A stretch of DNA of 64,000 bases from Metapseudomonas otitidis (GCF_900111835.1 NZ_FOJP01000005.1:1-64000), one strand, 5' to 3'. Counted from the first letter of the stretch, positions 30,433 to 39,714 are shown. Numbers and translations are program-made. The notes: a model not told the origin generated them from the letters alone.

Positions 30433-31572
30433 TCAGAGCTTCATCCCGCGGCTGATGATCTCCTTCATGATTTCCGAGGTGCCAGCGAAGATGCGCTGGA
30501 TGCGCGCATTCGCGTACATCTTGCAGATCGGGTACTCCCACATGTAGCCCCAGCCGCCGTGCAGCTGCACGCCTTCATCCACCACCTTGCACAGCAGTTC
30601 GGTGGTGAACAGCTTGGCCTCGGCGGCCACTTCGGGTGTGAGCTTCTTCTGGTTGTGGTCCATCACGCAGCGGTCGGTGAACACCTGGGCGACGTCGATC
30701 TGGGTGCGCATCTCGGCCAGTTTGAAGCGGGTGTTCTGGAAGTGGGAGACGGGCCGATCGAAGGCCTTGCGCTCCTTCACGTAGTCGAGGGTGGTCTGCA
30801 GCGCCGCTTCGGCACCGGCCACCGCGCCGCAGGCGTTGGTCAGGCGCTCCTGGGCGAGCATGTTCATCAGGTAGAAGAAGCCGCCCTTGGCATCGCCCAG
30901 CAGGTTGGCCTTGGGCACCTTGACGTTGTTGAAGAACAGCTCGGCGGTGTCCTGGCTCTTCATGCCCAGCTTCTTCAGGTTGCGCCCGCGCTCGAAGCCC
31001 TCCATGCCCCGCTCCACCAGGAACAGGCCCATGGCGTGCTTGTTCGCCGGATCGGTCTTGGCGGCGACTATCACCACGTCGGCCAGCAGGCCGTTGGAGA
31101 TGAACACCTTGGAGCCGTTCAGCTCGTAGTGGTCGCCCTTGTCCACGGCGGTGGTGCGCATGCCGGCCAGGTCGGAGCCGGCGGACGGCTCGGTCATCGC
31201 CACGGCGAGGATGATCTCGCCGCGAATGATCCCCGGCAGCAGGCGGGCCTTCTGCTCCTCACTGCCGTACTCGGCGATGTATGGGCCACACAGGGCGGAG
31301 TGCAGCGGGATCATGAAACCGGGCTCGTTGATGGCCGCCAGTTCCTCACACATGATCTGTTCGTAGCGGAAGTCCTTGAGCCCCGCCCCGCCGTACGTCT
31401 CGTCCGCCCACGGCAGCAGGAACCCCATTTCCCCTGCCTTCTTCCACACGCTGCGGTCCACCACCCCGGCGGCTTCCCATTCGTCCTGGTGCGGCACCAC
31501 TTCCTTCTGCAGGAAGGCACTGAAGGCGTCGCGGAACAGGTTGTGCTCGGTCTCGAAGTGCTGGCGTTGCAT
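30433..31572 (-). CDS. Acyl-CoA dehydrogenase (long-chain/branched-chain type)
   Basis: 379 aa from the ATG at 31572 preceded by a G-rich SD. FAD motifs are AVAMTEPSAGSDLAGMRTT and, at the C-terminus, QLHGGWGYMWEYPICKMYANARIQRIFAGTSEIMKEII. The usual catalytic glutamate of short/medium-chain enzymes (YEGTS) is replaced by FAGTS. A glutamate in AGAEAALQTTLDYVKERKAF aligns by eye with the helix-G base of long-chain and isovaleryl-CoA dehydrogenases. It introduces a 2,3 double bond into an acyl-CoA. It is the first gene of the four-gene acyl-CoA operon. Confidence 0.88.
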   Translation of the reverse strand: MQRQHFETEHNLFRDAFSAFLQKEVVPHQDEWEAAGVVDRSVWKKAGEMGFLLPWADETYGGAGLKDFRYEQIMCEELAAINEPGFMIPLHSALCGPYIAEYGSEEQKARLLPGIIRGEIILAVAMTEPSAGSDLAGMRTTAVDKGDHYELNGSKVFISNGLLADVVIVAAKTDPANKHAMGLFLVERGMEGFERGRNLKKLGMKSQDTAELFFNNVKVPKANLLGDAKGGFFYLMNMLAQERLTNACGAVAGAEAALQTTLDYVKERKAFDRPVSHFQNTRFKLAEMRTQIDVAQVFTDRCVMDHNQKKLTPEVAAEAKLFTTELLCKVVDEGVQLHGGWGYMWEYPICKMYANARIQRIFAGTSEIMKEIISRGMKL

Positions 31573-31695
31573 GCGGGGTCCCCCCTGTTGGAATCGTCCC
31601 GCAGGGTAGGCGTCGGCCGAATGGCCGCTCAATGACGCAAGCGCTCAGGGTGGATTGACCGATGCGCTCTTGGGGGCGGTGTGGGCTTCCGGGCA

Positions 31696-31723
31696 TAAAA
31701 AAGCCCGTCCTGAGACGGGCTTG
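31696..31723 (-). terminator. Terminator of dctA
   Basis: On the minus strand AGCCCGTC and GACGGGCT (31702-31721) form a stem with a short loop, followed by TTTTTTATG. Confidence 0.88.
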
Positions 31724-31770
31724 GAAAGGCTCCTCCCCGTGGGGAGGGAGGAGAAACCGTTGAAACGCTA

Positions 31771-33075
31771 TCAGGCGCGCTGGGCGTCACCCGCACTGGC
31801 AACGTCCACAGCCGTCGAACCGTTGCCGGCCAGCTCGCGGTTCAGGGTGTCGGTGTCCAGCTGCTTGCACCACTTGGCGACCACCAGGGTGGCGACGCCG
31901 TTGCCGACCAGGTTGGTCAGGGCGCGGGCTTCGGACATGAAGCGGTCGATGCCGAGGATCAGCGCCAGGCCGGCGACCGGCAGGTGGCCGACGGCGGAGA
32001 GGGTGGCGGCGAGGACGATGAAGCCACTGCCGGTGACGCCGGCAGCGCCCTTGGAAGCGATCAGCAGCACCAGCAGCAGGGTGATCTGGTGGGTGATGTC
32101 CATCGGGGTGTCGGTGGCCTGGGCGATGAACACGGCGGCCATGGTCAGGTAGATGGAGGTGCCGTCGAGGTTGAAGGAGTAGCCGGTGGGGATCACCAGG
32201 CCAACGACGGACTTGTCGGCGCCCAGTTTCTGCAGCTTGTCGATCATGCGCGGCAGGGCGGACTCGGAGGAGGAGGTGCCCAGCACGATCAGCAGTTCTT
32301 CGCGGATGTACTTGATGAACTTGAGGATGCTGAAGCCGTGGGCACGGGCGATGCTGCCCAGGACGATGAGCACGAACAGCAGGCAGGTGATGTAGAAGCA
32401 GGCCATCAGTTGGCCGAGCTGCACCAGCGAGCCCACACCGTAGGCGCCGATGGTGAAGGCCATGGCACCGAAGGCACCGATGGGCGCGACCTTCATGATC
32501 ACGTTGATGATGTTGAACATCACCTGGGAGATGCGCTCGATGAACTCGAACACAGGGCGACCGTAGTCACCCAGGCGGTGCAGGGCGTAGCCGAACAGCA
32601 CGGAGAAGAACAGCACCTGGAGGATGTCGCCATTGGCGAAGGCGCCGACCACGGTTCCCGGAATCACGTTCATCAGGAAGTCGATGGTGGACTGCTTCTC
32701 GCCCGCCGCCGCGTAGGCCGCGATGCCCTTGGTGTCCAGGGTGGTCGGGTCGACATGCATGCCGGCGCCGGGCTGGGCGACGTTGACCACCACCAGGCCG
32801 ATGATCAGGGCCAGGGTGGACACGACCTCGAAGTACAGCAGCGCGTAGCCACCGGTCTTGCCCACGGCCTTCATGCTCTGCATGCCGGCGATGCCGGTCA
32901 CCACGGTGCAGAAGATGATCGGGGCGATGGCCATCTTGATCAGCTTGACGAAGCTGTCGCCCAAGGGTTTCAGGGCTACGCCGGTCTGCGGGTAGAAGTG
33001 CCCGATGAGGATACCGATGGCGATGGCCACCAGCACCTGGACATAGAGGCTTTTGTAGAGGGGTTGACGGGTCAT
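31771..33075 (-). CDS. dctA: C4-dicarboxylate:cation symporter DctA
   Basis: 434 aa from the ATG at 33075 with GAGGAA upstream. The DAACS transporter hallmarks are present: [22 protein letters not shown], the serine-rich re-entrant loop [46 protein letters not shown], and [19 protein letters not shown]. It takes up succinate, fumarate and malate across the inner membrane. A sigma-54 promoter lies 115-145 bp upstream, as expected for dct control. It is divergent from an AraC-type regulator. Neither DctB/DctD nor another two-component pair is adjacent. Confidence 0.94.
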   Translation of the reverse strand: MTRQPLYKSLYVQVLVAIAIGILIGHFYPQTGVALKPLGDSFVKLIKMAIAPIIFCTVVTGIAGMQSMKAVGKTGGYALLYFEVVSTLALIIGLVVVNVAQPGAGMHVDPTTLDTKGIAAYAAAGEKQSTIDFLMNVIPGTVVGAFANGDILQVLFFSVLFGYALHRLGDYGRPVFEFIERISQVMFNIINVIMKVAPIGAFGAMAFTIGAYGVGSLVQLGQLMACFYITCLLFVLIVLGSIARAHGFSILKFIKYIREELLIVLGTSSSESALPRMIDKLQKLGADKSVVGLVIPTGYSFNLDGTSIYLTMAAVFIAQATDTPMDITHQITLLLVLLIASKGAAGVTGSGFIVLAATLSAVGHLPVAGLALILGIDRFMSEARALTNLVGNGVATLVVAKWCKQLDTDTLNRELAGNGSTAVDVASAGDAQRA

Positions 33076-33200
33076 GGCAGTTCCTCTCGGGCGCTGGGGA
33101 CCAGGTCCGTAACGGACCCGCAGCACCGGGTATCTGGCTCCTCCCTTGCCGGGAGGCTTTCTTGTTCTGCGGCCCAAACCATTGGACGGCAGCTGCCTTT

Positions 33201-33217
33201 TGCAGCCCTTGTGCCAA
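33201..33217 (-). promoter_or_regulatory. Sigma-54 promoter of dctA
   Basis: On the minus strand TTGGCACAAGGGCTGCA has GG-N10-GC spacing and a full TGGCAC -24 element. Transcription should start near 33190, about 115 bases before the dctA ATG. Sigma-54 and DctBD control of dctA is known in Pseudomonas. Confidence 0.72.
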
Positions 33218-33230
33218 CTTCAAGAAAGTC

Positions 33231-33245
33231 CCACAAGCCTTGTGG
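33231..33245. promoter_or_regulatory. Perfect CCACAAG-N-CTTGTGG palindrome upstream of dctA
   Basis: Seven-base arms with a one-base spacer lie 14 bp upstream of the sigma-54 promoter, on the side from which an activator would act. It is a candidate site for DctD or another regulator. The position (about -48) is closer than usual for an enhancer-binding protein, so ownership is uncertain. Confidence 0.45.
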
Positions 33246-33397
33246 CACTAAGCCCACGCCCAACCACGCGACTCAAGATCCGGTTGTTTCAGGCGGGTTT
33301 CCGCCGTCCTGCCGGGGGGATTTCCGCCACCGCGCCCCTTGTGGCGCGTTCCGGCAGCGCCCTACCATCGACCACCTCCAGACCGGGAATCCGCCCC

Positions 33398-34396
33398 ATG
33401 CGCGAGCGCACCATTGCCAGCCATTTCGTCCGTGCCGCCCTGCGTGGTCCGGCGCGTCATGGCCTGGACTGCAGTGCCCTCCTCAGGCAGGCCGGGATCC
33501 ACCCGGCCCTTCTGGAGGAGCCCCGCGCACGGGTCGCTCCCGAGCAGTTCAGCCGGCTGATGCAGTTGCTGTGGGAAGCGCTGGACGACGAGTACATGGG
33601 CTTCGGCCGGCAGCGCAGCAAGCGCGGCACCTTCGCCATGATGTGCCACGCCATCATCCATTGCCGGTCCCTGGAAAAGGCCCTGGTGCGCGGTGCGCTG
33701 TTCTACGGGTTGTTCCCGGAAGCCCCGATGATCCGCCTGGAGCGCGAGGGCGAGTGCGTGCGCCTGAGCGTGGACGACAGCATGCTCTGGGACCCGGACC
33801 ACTTCCTGGTGGAGAGCCTGCTGGTGATCTGGCACCGCCTGGGCAGTTGGCTGATCGGCCAGCGCATCCGCCTGGAGGAAGCCACCTTCGCCTATGCCGA
33901 GCCGGAGCACGTGGCCGAGTACGAGCTGCTCTTCCCCACCGCTCGCCGCTTCGGCGCGATGGGCACCAGCCTGCTGTTCAACGCGCGCTACCTGGCCATG
34001 CCGCTGCTGCAGGACGAGCGCACGCTGAAGCACTTCCTCGAACACTCCCCCGCCGACCTGCTGGCCCGCCCGGATGGCGGCGACAGCCTGACCAGCCAGA
34101 TCCGCCGCCTGCTGGGGCGCGACTGCCGCACCTGGCCGGACCTGGAGCGGGTCGCCCAGCAGCTGCACATGAGCCCGCAGACCCTGCGCCGCCACCTGCG
34201 GGAAGAAGGCTCCAGCTTTCAGGAACTGAAGGACCACCTGCGCCGGGACCTGGCGATCTACCACCTGGGGCGGGACGAGCTGTCCATCCAGGACCTGGCC
34301 GAGCAGCTCGGCTTCTCCGAGCCCTCGGCCTTCCACCGTGCCTTCAAGAAATGGACGGGGCTCACCCCCGGCGCCTACCGCGCCCAGGAAGCCTGA
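33398..34396 (+). CDS. AraC-family transcriptional regulator (Arabinose_bd + HTH_18 type)
   Basis: 332 aa. The N-terminal two-thirds look like the Arabinose_bd ligand domain of OruR/ArgR-like regulators (GIHPALLEEPRARVAPEQFSRLMQLLWEALDDEYMGFG). The C-terminal AraC DNA-binding domain has both helices: LERVAQQLHMSPQTLRRHLREEGSSFQELKDHLRRDLA and IQDLAEQLGFSEPSAFHRAFKKWTGLTPGAYR. The ATG has GGGAA nine bases upstream. It is divergent from dctA; the acyl-CoA operon on the far side of dctA is a plausible target because regulators of this subfamily often sit near acyl-CoA genes, but no site was found. Confidence 0.87.
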   Translation: MRERTIASHFVRAALRGPARHGLDCSALLRQAGIHPALLEEPRARVAPEQFSRLMQLLWEALDDEYMGFGRQRSKRGTFAMMCHAIIHCRSLEKALVRGALFYGLFPEAPMIRLEREGECVRLSVDDSMLWDPDHFLVESLLVIWHRLGSWLIGQRIRLEEATFAYAEPEHVAEYELLFPTARRFGAMGTSLLFNARYLAMPLLQDERTLKHFLEHSPADLLARPDGGDSLTSQIRRLLGRDCRTWPDLERVAQQLHMSPQTLRRHLREEGSSFQELKDHLRRDLAIYHLGRDELSIQDLAEQLGFSEPSAFHRAFKKWTGLTPGAYRAQEA

Positions 34397-34418
34397 CCGC
34401 CCCGCCTTGTTCCTGGCC

Positions 34419-34451
34419 GTAGCCCGGACGTAGCCCGGACTTCAGTCCGGG
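34419..34451. repeat. REP-type hairpin with tandem 11-bp duplication
   Basis: GTAGCCCGGAC occurs twice in a row (34419-34429 and 34430-34440). The second copy leads into CCCGGACTTCAGTCCGGG (34434-34451), the same hairpin as at 5701-5720. It lies after the AraC gene stop and may serve as a 3' end structure. Confidence 0.75.
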
Positions 34452-34511
34452 AAGATCAGCGGCGTCCAGATCCCGGAGGGTTTTCAGAACACCTGAAGCC
34501 CCGCACGCCCC

Positions 34512-34829
34512 TCAACGCGCCCTCCTCCCCCCCTCGCCGAGCACCGCCACCTCGCGGATCTCGAAATCCCGCACCAGGTACTCCATGCGCCTGGCATGGA
34601 ACGCCTGCATGTGGGGCAAGGCGGCGTGGAACTCCAGATCCGCCCGCGAGCGCCAGACCTCGAAGAAGATGAACAGCGTCGGGTCCTGGGCATCCCGCAG
34701 CATGTGGTACTCCAGGCAGCCGGCCTCGGCGCGGCTGGGTTCGACGTAGGCGCGGAACAGCGCCTCGAAGTCATCGGCTTTCTCCGGGCGCAACTGGGCA
34801 TGAAGGATGAAGGCATAGGGCGCGATCAT
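34512..34829 (-). CDS. Antibiotic-biosynthesis monooxygenase (ABM/YgiN-like) domain protein
   Basis: 105 aa from the ATG at 34829 with GGAG five bases upstream. The dimeric ferredoxin-like ABM fold is recognisable: YAFILHAQLRPEKADDFEALFRAYVEPSRAEAGCLEYHMLRDAQDPTLFIFFEVWRSRADLEFHAALPHMQAF. YgiN in E. coli is a quinol monooxygenase that works with MdaB, and here the divergent neighbour is an MdaB-type quinone reductase. A quinone-cycling pair is therefore plausible but inferred. The last ten residues (EGGRRAR) are basic. Confidence 0.83.
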   Translation of the reverse strand: MIAPYAFILHAQLRPEKADDFEALFRAYVEPSRAEAGCLEYHMLRDAQDPTLFIFFEVWRSRADLEFHAALPHMQAFHARRMEYLVRDFEIREVAVLGEGGRRAR

Positions 34830-34990
34830 GGACACTCCGTCGGGGGTCGAAAGGGAGCGCCAGCCTAGCGCACGGGTCAGCGACCGATTCATGACTTTCA
34901 CGCAAAGGCGATTTGAACGGGAGACGGTGTTTCCCGCACCTATCGCCCGCTACGCTGCCGGCCATTCTTCGCTCCCATGAGGCCCTGGCC

Positions 34991-35587
34991 ATGAAAAAGA
35001 TCCTCCTGCTCAACGGCGGCAAGCAGTTCGCCCACTCCGACGGCCGCTACAACCAGACCCTGCACGAGGCGGCCCTCGCCTTCCTCGACCGCGCCGGACT
35101 CGAGGTGCAGGCCACCTTCATCGACGGCGGCTACGACATCGCCGAGGAAGTGCAGAAATTCCTCTGGGCCGACGTGATCGTCTGGCAGATGCCGGGTTGG
35201 TGGATGGGCGCGCCCTGGACGGTGAAGCGCTACATCGACGAGGTGTTCACCGCCGGCCATGGCAGCCTCTACGCCAACGATGGCCGTACCCGCTCGGACG
35301 CCTCGCAGAAGTACGGCAGCGGCGGCCTGCTGCAGGGCAAGCGCTACATGATCTCCGCCACCTGGAATGCGCCCCGGCAGGCCTTCGACGACCCCACCGA
35401 CTTCTTCGAAGCCAAGGATGTGGACGCGGTGTACTTCCCCTTCCACAAGGCCAACCAGTTCCTCGGCATGCAGCCGCTGCCGACCTTCCTCGCGGTGGAT
35501 GTGATGAAGCGCCCCGACATCGAGGGCGACGTGGCCCGCTACCAGGCGCACCTGGCCCGGGTCTTCGGCGTCGGCACCCCGGCCTGA
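34991..35587 (+). CDS. mdaB: NADPH quinone reductase MdaB (flavodoxin-like fold)
   Basis: 198 aa. MKKILLLNGGKQFAHSDGRYNQTLHEAA is the MdaB start, followed by WADVIVWQMPGWWMGAPWTVKRYIDEVF, YMISATWNAPRQAFDDP and FFEAKDVDAVYFPFHKANQFLGM. MdaB uses FAD and NADPH for two-electron reduction of quinones and protects against oxidative stress. It is divergent from the ABM-domain gene. The GNAT gene begins 17 bp beyond the stop on the other strand. Confidence 0.9.
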   Translation: MKKILLLNGGKQFAHSDGRYNQTLHEAALAFLDRAGLEVQATFIDGGYDIAEEVQKFLWADVIVWQMPGWWMGAPWTVKRYIDEVFTAGHGSLYANDGRTRSDASQKYGSGGLLQGKRYMISATWNAPRQAFDDPTDFFEAKDVDAVYFPFHKANQFLGMQPLPTFLAVDVMKRPDIEGDVARYQAHLARVFGVGTPA

Positions 35588-35604
35588 GGCGCCGAACAGC
35601 CGCT

Positions 35605-36093
35605 TCAGGCCGGGCGGGTTTCAGCCAGGGCCTGGAGTGCGTCGTCGGCGAGGCGATAGCGCACCAGGTCCTCCAGAGGGCTCGCGCCCAGGCGGCGATA
35701 GAAGGCCAGCGCGGGCTCGTTCCACTCCATCACCATCCATTCCATGCGGCGGCAGCCGCTCTCGCAGGCCACCCGAGCCAGGTACGCGAGCAACGCCTTG
35801 CCGGCGCCCAGGCCACGGCGCTCGGGGGAGACGTAGAGGTCTTCCAGGTACAGGCTCTTGCGGCCCAGCCAGGTGGAATAGGCGAAGTAGTAGACGGCGA
35901 AGCCGATGGGCTGCCCCTCCACCTCGCAGATCAACGCCTGGGCCGGCGAGTCGCTGGCGAACAGGCTCTGCTCGATATCCGGGACGGTGGCGACCACCTG
36001 GTGCTCGGCCTTTTCATAGCGGGCCAGTTCGAGGATGAAGGTGAGGATCTGGCTGGCGTCGCTGCGCACGGCCGGGCGGATGTGAAGGCTCAC
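35605..36093 (-). CDS. GNAT-family N-acetyltransferase
   Basis: 162 aa from GTG 36093 with AGGGAG five bases upstream; longer in-frame starts overlap the ahpF terminator region. The acetyl-CoA loop reads VSPERRGLGAGKALL, preceded by the strand YLEDLYV and followed by CRRMEWMVMEWNEPALAFYRRLGA. It resembles diamine/thialysine acetyltransferases (SpeG/SAT-like: SLYLEDLYVSPE). The substrate cannot be stated from sequence alone. Confidence 0.83.
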   Translation of the reverse strand: MSLHIRPAVRSDASQILTFILELARYEKAEHQVVATVPDIEQSLFASDSPAQALICEVEGQPIGFAVYYFAYSTWLGRKSLYLEDLYVSPERRGLGAGKALLAYLARVACESGCRRMEWMVMEWNEPALAFYRRLGASPLEDLVRYRLADDALQALAETRPA

Positions 36094-36224
36094 GGGGACT
36101 CCCTGTCGATTGGCCTGGATACGGTGGGTGCGGTGCTGTCGGCAAAAGAGCGCCGAGCATAATCGCTGCCCATGGATCGCCCAAGGAGCATGTCCGGCGT
36201 CGGCATGGACGACTCGCACTAACC

Positions 36225-36254
36225 AAAAAAGGCAGCCCGAGGGCTGCCTTTTGG
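36225..36254. terminator. Terminator after ahpF
   Basis: AAGGCAGCCC (36229-36238) and GGGCTGCCTT (36241-36250) form a strong stem, with A-run and T-run on opposite sides. On the minus strand it is followed by TTTTTTGG, directly after ahpF. Confidence 0.88.
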
Positions 36255-36271
36255 GGTGGAGCGTCGACCGA

Positions 36272-37825
36272 TCAGTTGCGGATCAGGTGATCGAAGGCGC
36301 TGAGGGAAGCCTTGGCACCCTCGCCAACCGCGATGACGATCTGCTTGTACGGCACGGTGGTGACGTCGCCAGCGGCGAAGATGCCGGGCAGCGAGGTCTC
36401 GCCACGGGCGTCGACGATGATCTCGCCACGGGGGCTGAGCTCGACGGTGCCTTTCAGCCAGTCGCTGTTGGGCAGCAGGCCGATCTGCACGAAGATGCCT
36501 TCCAGCTCCAGGGTCTTGAACTCGTCGTTGGTGCGGTCCTTGTAGGTCAGGCCGGTGACCTTCTGGCCGTCGCCCTTCACTTCGCTGGTCAGCGCACTGG
36601 TGATCACCTCGACGTTGGGCAGGCTGTGCAGCTTCTTCTGCAGCACGGCGTCGGCGCGCAGCTTGCTGTCGAACTCGATCAGGGTGACGTGGGCGACGAT
36701 ACCGGCCAGGTCGATGGCCGCCTCGACACCGGAGTTGCCCCCGCCGATCACCGCAACGCGCTTGCCCTTGAACAGCGGGCCATCGCAGTGCGGGCAGTAG
36801 GCGACGCCACGGCCGCGGTATTCCTGCTCACCGGGGACGTTCATTTCACGCCAGCGGGCGCCGGTGGCGAGGATCACGGTCTTGGCCTTGAGGCTGGCAC
36901 CGCTCTCGAACTTGACTTCGTGCAGGCCACCTTCGGCCTTGGCCGGGATCAGGGCGCTGGCACGCTGCAGGTTCATGATGTCGACGTCGTAGTGCTTGAC
37001 GTGCTCTTCCAGCGCGCGGGCCAGTTTCGGGCCTTCGGTCTCTGGGACGGAGATGAAGTTCTCGATGGCCATGGTGTCCAGCACCTGGCCGCCGAAGCGC
37101 TCGGCGGCAACGCCGGTGCGGATGCCCTTGCGGGCGGCATAGATGGCGGCCGAGGCACCGGCCGGGCCACCGCCCACCACCAGCACGTCGAAGGCCTCCT
37201 TGGCGCTGAGCTTCTCGGCGTCGCGGGCGGCGGCGCCGGTGTCGATCTTGGCGAGGATCTCTTCCGCGCCCATGCGGCCCTGGGCGAACAGCTCACCGTT
37301 CAGGTAGATGCTGGGCACGGACATGACCTGGCGCTGCTCGACCTCGTCCTGGAACAGCGCGCCGTCGATGGACACGTTGCGGATGTTGGGGTTGAGCACG
37401 GCCATCAGGTTCAGCGCCTGCACCACGTCGGGGCAGTTCTGGCAGGACAGCGAGAAGTAGGTTTCGAAGTTGAATTCGCCTTCGAGGTTCTTGATCTGCT
37501 CGATCACGGCGACGTCCAGCTTGGACGGGTGGCCGCCGACCTGGAGCAGGGCCAGGACCAGGGAGGTGAACTCGTGGCCCATGGGGATGCCGGCGAAGCG
37601 CAGGCTGATGTCGGCACCCGGGCGCTCCAGGGCGAAGGAGGGCTTGCGGGCGTCGTTGCCGTCTTCGCGCAGGGTGATCTTGTCGGTCAGGCCGACGATT
37701 TCCTGCAGGAGTTCACGCAGCTCGCGGGATTTGTCGCTGTCATCGAGGGACGCGACGATCTCGAACGGCTGGGTGACCTTTTCCAGGTAGGCCTTCAACT
37801 GGGTTTTAAGATTGGCGTCCAACAT
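36272..37825 (-). CDS. ahpF: Alkyl hydroperoxide reductase subunit F
   Basis: 517 aa, normal length. The N-terminal tandem thioredoxin-fold domain carries CQNC (Cys128, Cys131). The FAD domain begins [22 protein letters not shown], the NADPH domain has [19 protein letters not shown], and the second redox-active pair is in YCPHCDG. The C-terminus reads [37 protein letters not shown]. It passes electrons from NAD(P)H to AhpC. It lies 138 bp downstream of ahpC on the same strand, so it may have its own promoter or be processed from one transcript. Confidence 0.96.
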   Translation of the reverse strand: MLDANLKTQLKAYLEKVTQPFEIVASLDDSDKSRELRELLQEIVGLTDKITLREDGNDARKPSFALERPGADISLRFAGIPMGHEFTSLVLALLQVGGHPSKLDVAVIEQIKNLEGEFNFETYFSLSCQNCPDVVQALNLMAVLNPNIRNVSIDGALFQDEVEQRQVMSVPSIYLNGELFAQGRMGAEEILAKIDTGAAARDAEKLSAKEAFDVLVVGGGPAGASAAIYAARKGIRTGVAAERFGGQVLDTMAIENFISVPETEGPKLARALEEHVKHYDVDIMNLQRASALIPAKAEGGLHEVKFESGASLKAKTVILATGARWREMNVPGEQEYRGRGVAYCPHCDGPLFKGKRVAVIGGGNSGVEAAIDLAGIVAHVTLIEFDSKLRADAVLQKKLHSLPNVEVITSALTSEVKGDGQKVTGLTYKDRTNDEFKTLELEGIFVQIGLLPNSDWLKGTVELSPRGEIIVDARGETSLPGIFAAGDVTTVPYKQIVIAVGEGAKASLSAFDHLIRN

Positions 37826-37963
37826 GACTGACTCCTTGGGTATTTCGGGCGTAAGGGGTCCCCGCGACGGACGCTGACGCGTCCGCCCTGCTCGCTCGGA
37901 TTCGGGCTTTGTGCAGGGTGGCCAGCTGGTCGGCCGGCCACCGGGGGAAGGGTATTGCGTGAC

Positions 37964-38527
37964 TTAGATCTTGCCGACCAGGTCCAGGGACGGGGCCAGG
38001 GTAGCGGCGCCTTCCTTCCACTTGGCCGGGCACACTTCGCCCGGGTGGGCAGCGGTGTACTGGGCAGCTTTCAGCTTGCGCAGGGTCTCGGACACGTCAC
38101 GGGCGATCTCGTTGGAGTGGATCTCGACGGTCTTGATGACGCCTTCCGGGTTGATCACGAAGGTGCCGCGCAGGGCCAGGCCTTCTTCCGGAATGTGCAC
38201 GCCGAAGGCGTTGGTCAGCTGGTGGGTCGGGTCGCCGATCAGCGGGAACTGAGCCTTGCCGACCGCCGGGGAGGTTTCGTGCCACACCTTGTGGGAGAAG
38301 TGGGTGTCGGTGGTCACGATGTAGACCTCGGCACCAGCCTTCTGGAACTCGGCGTAGTTGTTGGCGGCGTCTTCGATCTCGGTCGGGCAGTTGAAGGTGA
38401 AGGCTGCCGGCATGAAGATTAGGACCGACCACTTGCCCTTGAGGGACTCTTCGGTGACCTCAATGAACTTGCCATTGTGGAAAGCGTTGACCTTGAAGGG
38501 TTGTACGGAGGTATTGATCAGAGACAT
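37964..38527 (-). CDS. ahpC: Alkyl hydroperoxide reductase subunit C (2-Cys peroxiredoxin)
   Basis: 187 aa from the ATG at 38527 with GAGGT eight bases upstream. The peroxidatic cysteine is Cys47 in FTFNCPTEIED and the resolving cysteine is in HPGEVCPAKW near the C-terminus. It reduces hydrogen peroxide and organic peroxides and is re-reduced by AhpF. The upstream region is AT-rich, as expected of a strongly induced OxyR-type promoter. Confidence 0.97.
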   Translation of the reverse strand: MSLINTSVQPFKVNAFHNGKFIEVTEESLKGKWSVLIFMPAAFTFNCPTEIEDAANNYAEFQKAGAEVYIVTTDTHFSHKVWHETSPAVGKAQFPLIGDPTHQLTNAFGVHIPEEGLALRGTFVINPEGVIKTVEIHSNEIARDVSETLRKLKAAQYTAAHPGEVCPAKWKEGAATLAPSLDLVGKI

Positions 38528-38569
38528 CCAGTTAGACCTCTTTTCCATGGGTGAAGGGTGGGTTGAAAA

Positions 38570-38655
38570 ATCTACCCGACGAATACTAGGCGGTTACTCG
38601 GTAAAGAGCTTATTGATTGAGAGCATCGCCATCATTGGTTTACTAAATCAATGCT
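38570..38655 (-). promoter_or_regulatory. Probable ahpC promoter region with ATTGATT/AATCAAT arms
   Basis: On the minus strand TAGTAT is a good -10 with no clear -35, as is common in activator-dependent promoters. Upstream, ATTGATT and AATCAAT (38612-38618 and 38646-38652 on the plus strand) form inverted arms spanning about 41 bp. OxyR controls ahpC in Pseudomonas and protects about this length, but the ATAG-N7-CTAT consensus is not clearly met. Confidence 0.35.
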
Positions 38656-38751
38656 GCAGGCCAGTGACTACGGGGCCTGCAGCGATTCAGCAGGCGTTGG
38701 CGAGGCCGTCTGCGCCGAGAATTCGCCGATGAACGGCCGACGATCAGACCA

Positions 38752-39714
38752 TCACGACAGGCTCTCGTCCAGTATGACCACCAGCTTGCCGGCCACCTGG
38801 TTGCCGGCGAGCATGTCGAATGCGAGCTGGACGTCGGCCGCCGCGAAGGCCTTTTCCAGCTGCGGCTTCACACGCCCCTCGGTGAACAGCGGCCAGACCT
38901 GCTGGTGCAAATCGCGCAGCAGGTCGGCCTTGAAGGCGTCGTCGCGGTTGCGCAGGGTGGAGCCGATGAGCTGGATGCGCTTACCCAGCACCTGGGCCAT
39001 GTCCAGCTCGGCCTTGCGGCCGCCCATGAGGCCGATGTTGACCCAGCGGCCGTCGCGGGCCAGCAAGTCGAGGTTCAGCGCGGCATAGTTGCCGCCGACC
39101 GGATCGAGGATCACGTCGAACGGACCGAAATCCTTGAGGCCCTGCAGGTCATCGCCGCGCAACGCGCCGCCCTGGGCACCCAGGCCCACACAATAAGCCA
39201 GCCGTTCAGCTGAACCCACGCTGACCCAGACCGGGTTGCCGAACGCCTTGCACAACTGGATGGCCGCCGAGCCGACGCCGCTGGCGCCCGCGTGCAGCAG
39301 CACCTTCTCACCCGGGCCGAGCGCGGCGAGCTGGAACAGGTTGAGCCAGGCGGTGGCATACACCTCGGGCACAGCGGCCGCCTCGGCCAGGGACAGCCCC
39401 TCCGGCACCGGCAGCGCGTGGCGGGCATCCACCACCACCTCCTCGGCCATGCCACCGCCCGCGAGCAGTGCACAGACCCGATCGCCAACCTCCCAGGCGC
39501 ACCCGGGACCGACCTCGGTGATCACCCCGGAACACTCCAGCCCGATCACGTCACTGGCCCCCGGCGGTGGGGGGTAATGACCCGCTGCCTGGAGCAGGTC
39601 GGCACGGTTCAAACCTGCCGCGGCGACACGGATTCGGACCTGGCCCACATCACAGCTCGGAACCGTGCGCTCTGCCCACTCCACGCGGCCTTCAATGCCT
39701 TGCAATGCTTTCAC
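38752..39714 (-). CDS. NAD(P)H:quinone oxidoreductase, MDR superfamily (PIG3-like)
   Basis: 320 aa from GTG 39714 with GGAGG four bases upstream. Family signatures: VAAAGLNRADLLQAAGHYPPPPG, GLECSGVITEVG, GDRVCALLAGGGMAEEVVVDA, LHAGASGVGSAAIQLCKAFG (nucleotide-binding AxGxGSAAIQ) and FDVILDPVGGNYAALNL. Zinc ligands are absent, as in quinone oxidoreductases. The YPPPPGASDVIGLECSG block points to the PIG3/TP53I3 subgroup. It is divergent from prc. Confidence 0.87.
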   Translation of the reverse strand: MKALQGIEGRVEWAERTVPSCDVGQVRIRVAAAGLNRADLLQAAGHYPPPPGASDVIGLECSGVITEVGPGCAWEVGDRVCALLAGGGMAEEVVVDARHALPVPEGLSLAEAAAVPEVYATAWLNLFQLAALGPGEKVLLHAGASGVGSAAIQLCKAFGNPVWVSVGSAERLAYCVGLGAQGGALRGDDLQGLKDFGPFDVILDPVGGNYAALNLDLLARDGRWVNIGLMGGRKAELDMAQVLGKRIQLIGSTLRNRDDAFKADLLRDLHQQVWPLFTEGRVKPQLEKAFAAADVQLAFDMLAGNQVAGKLVVILDESLS

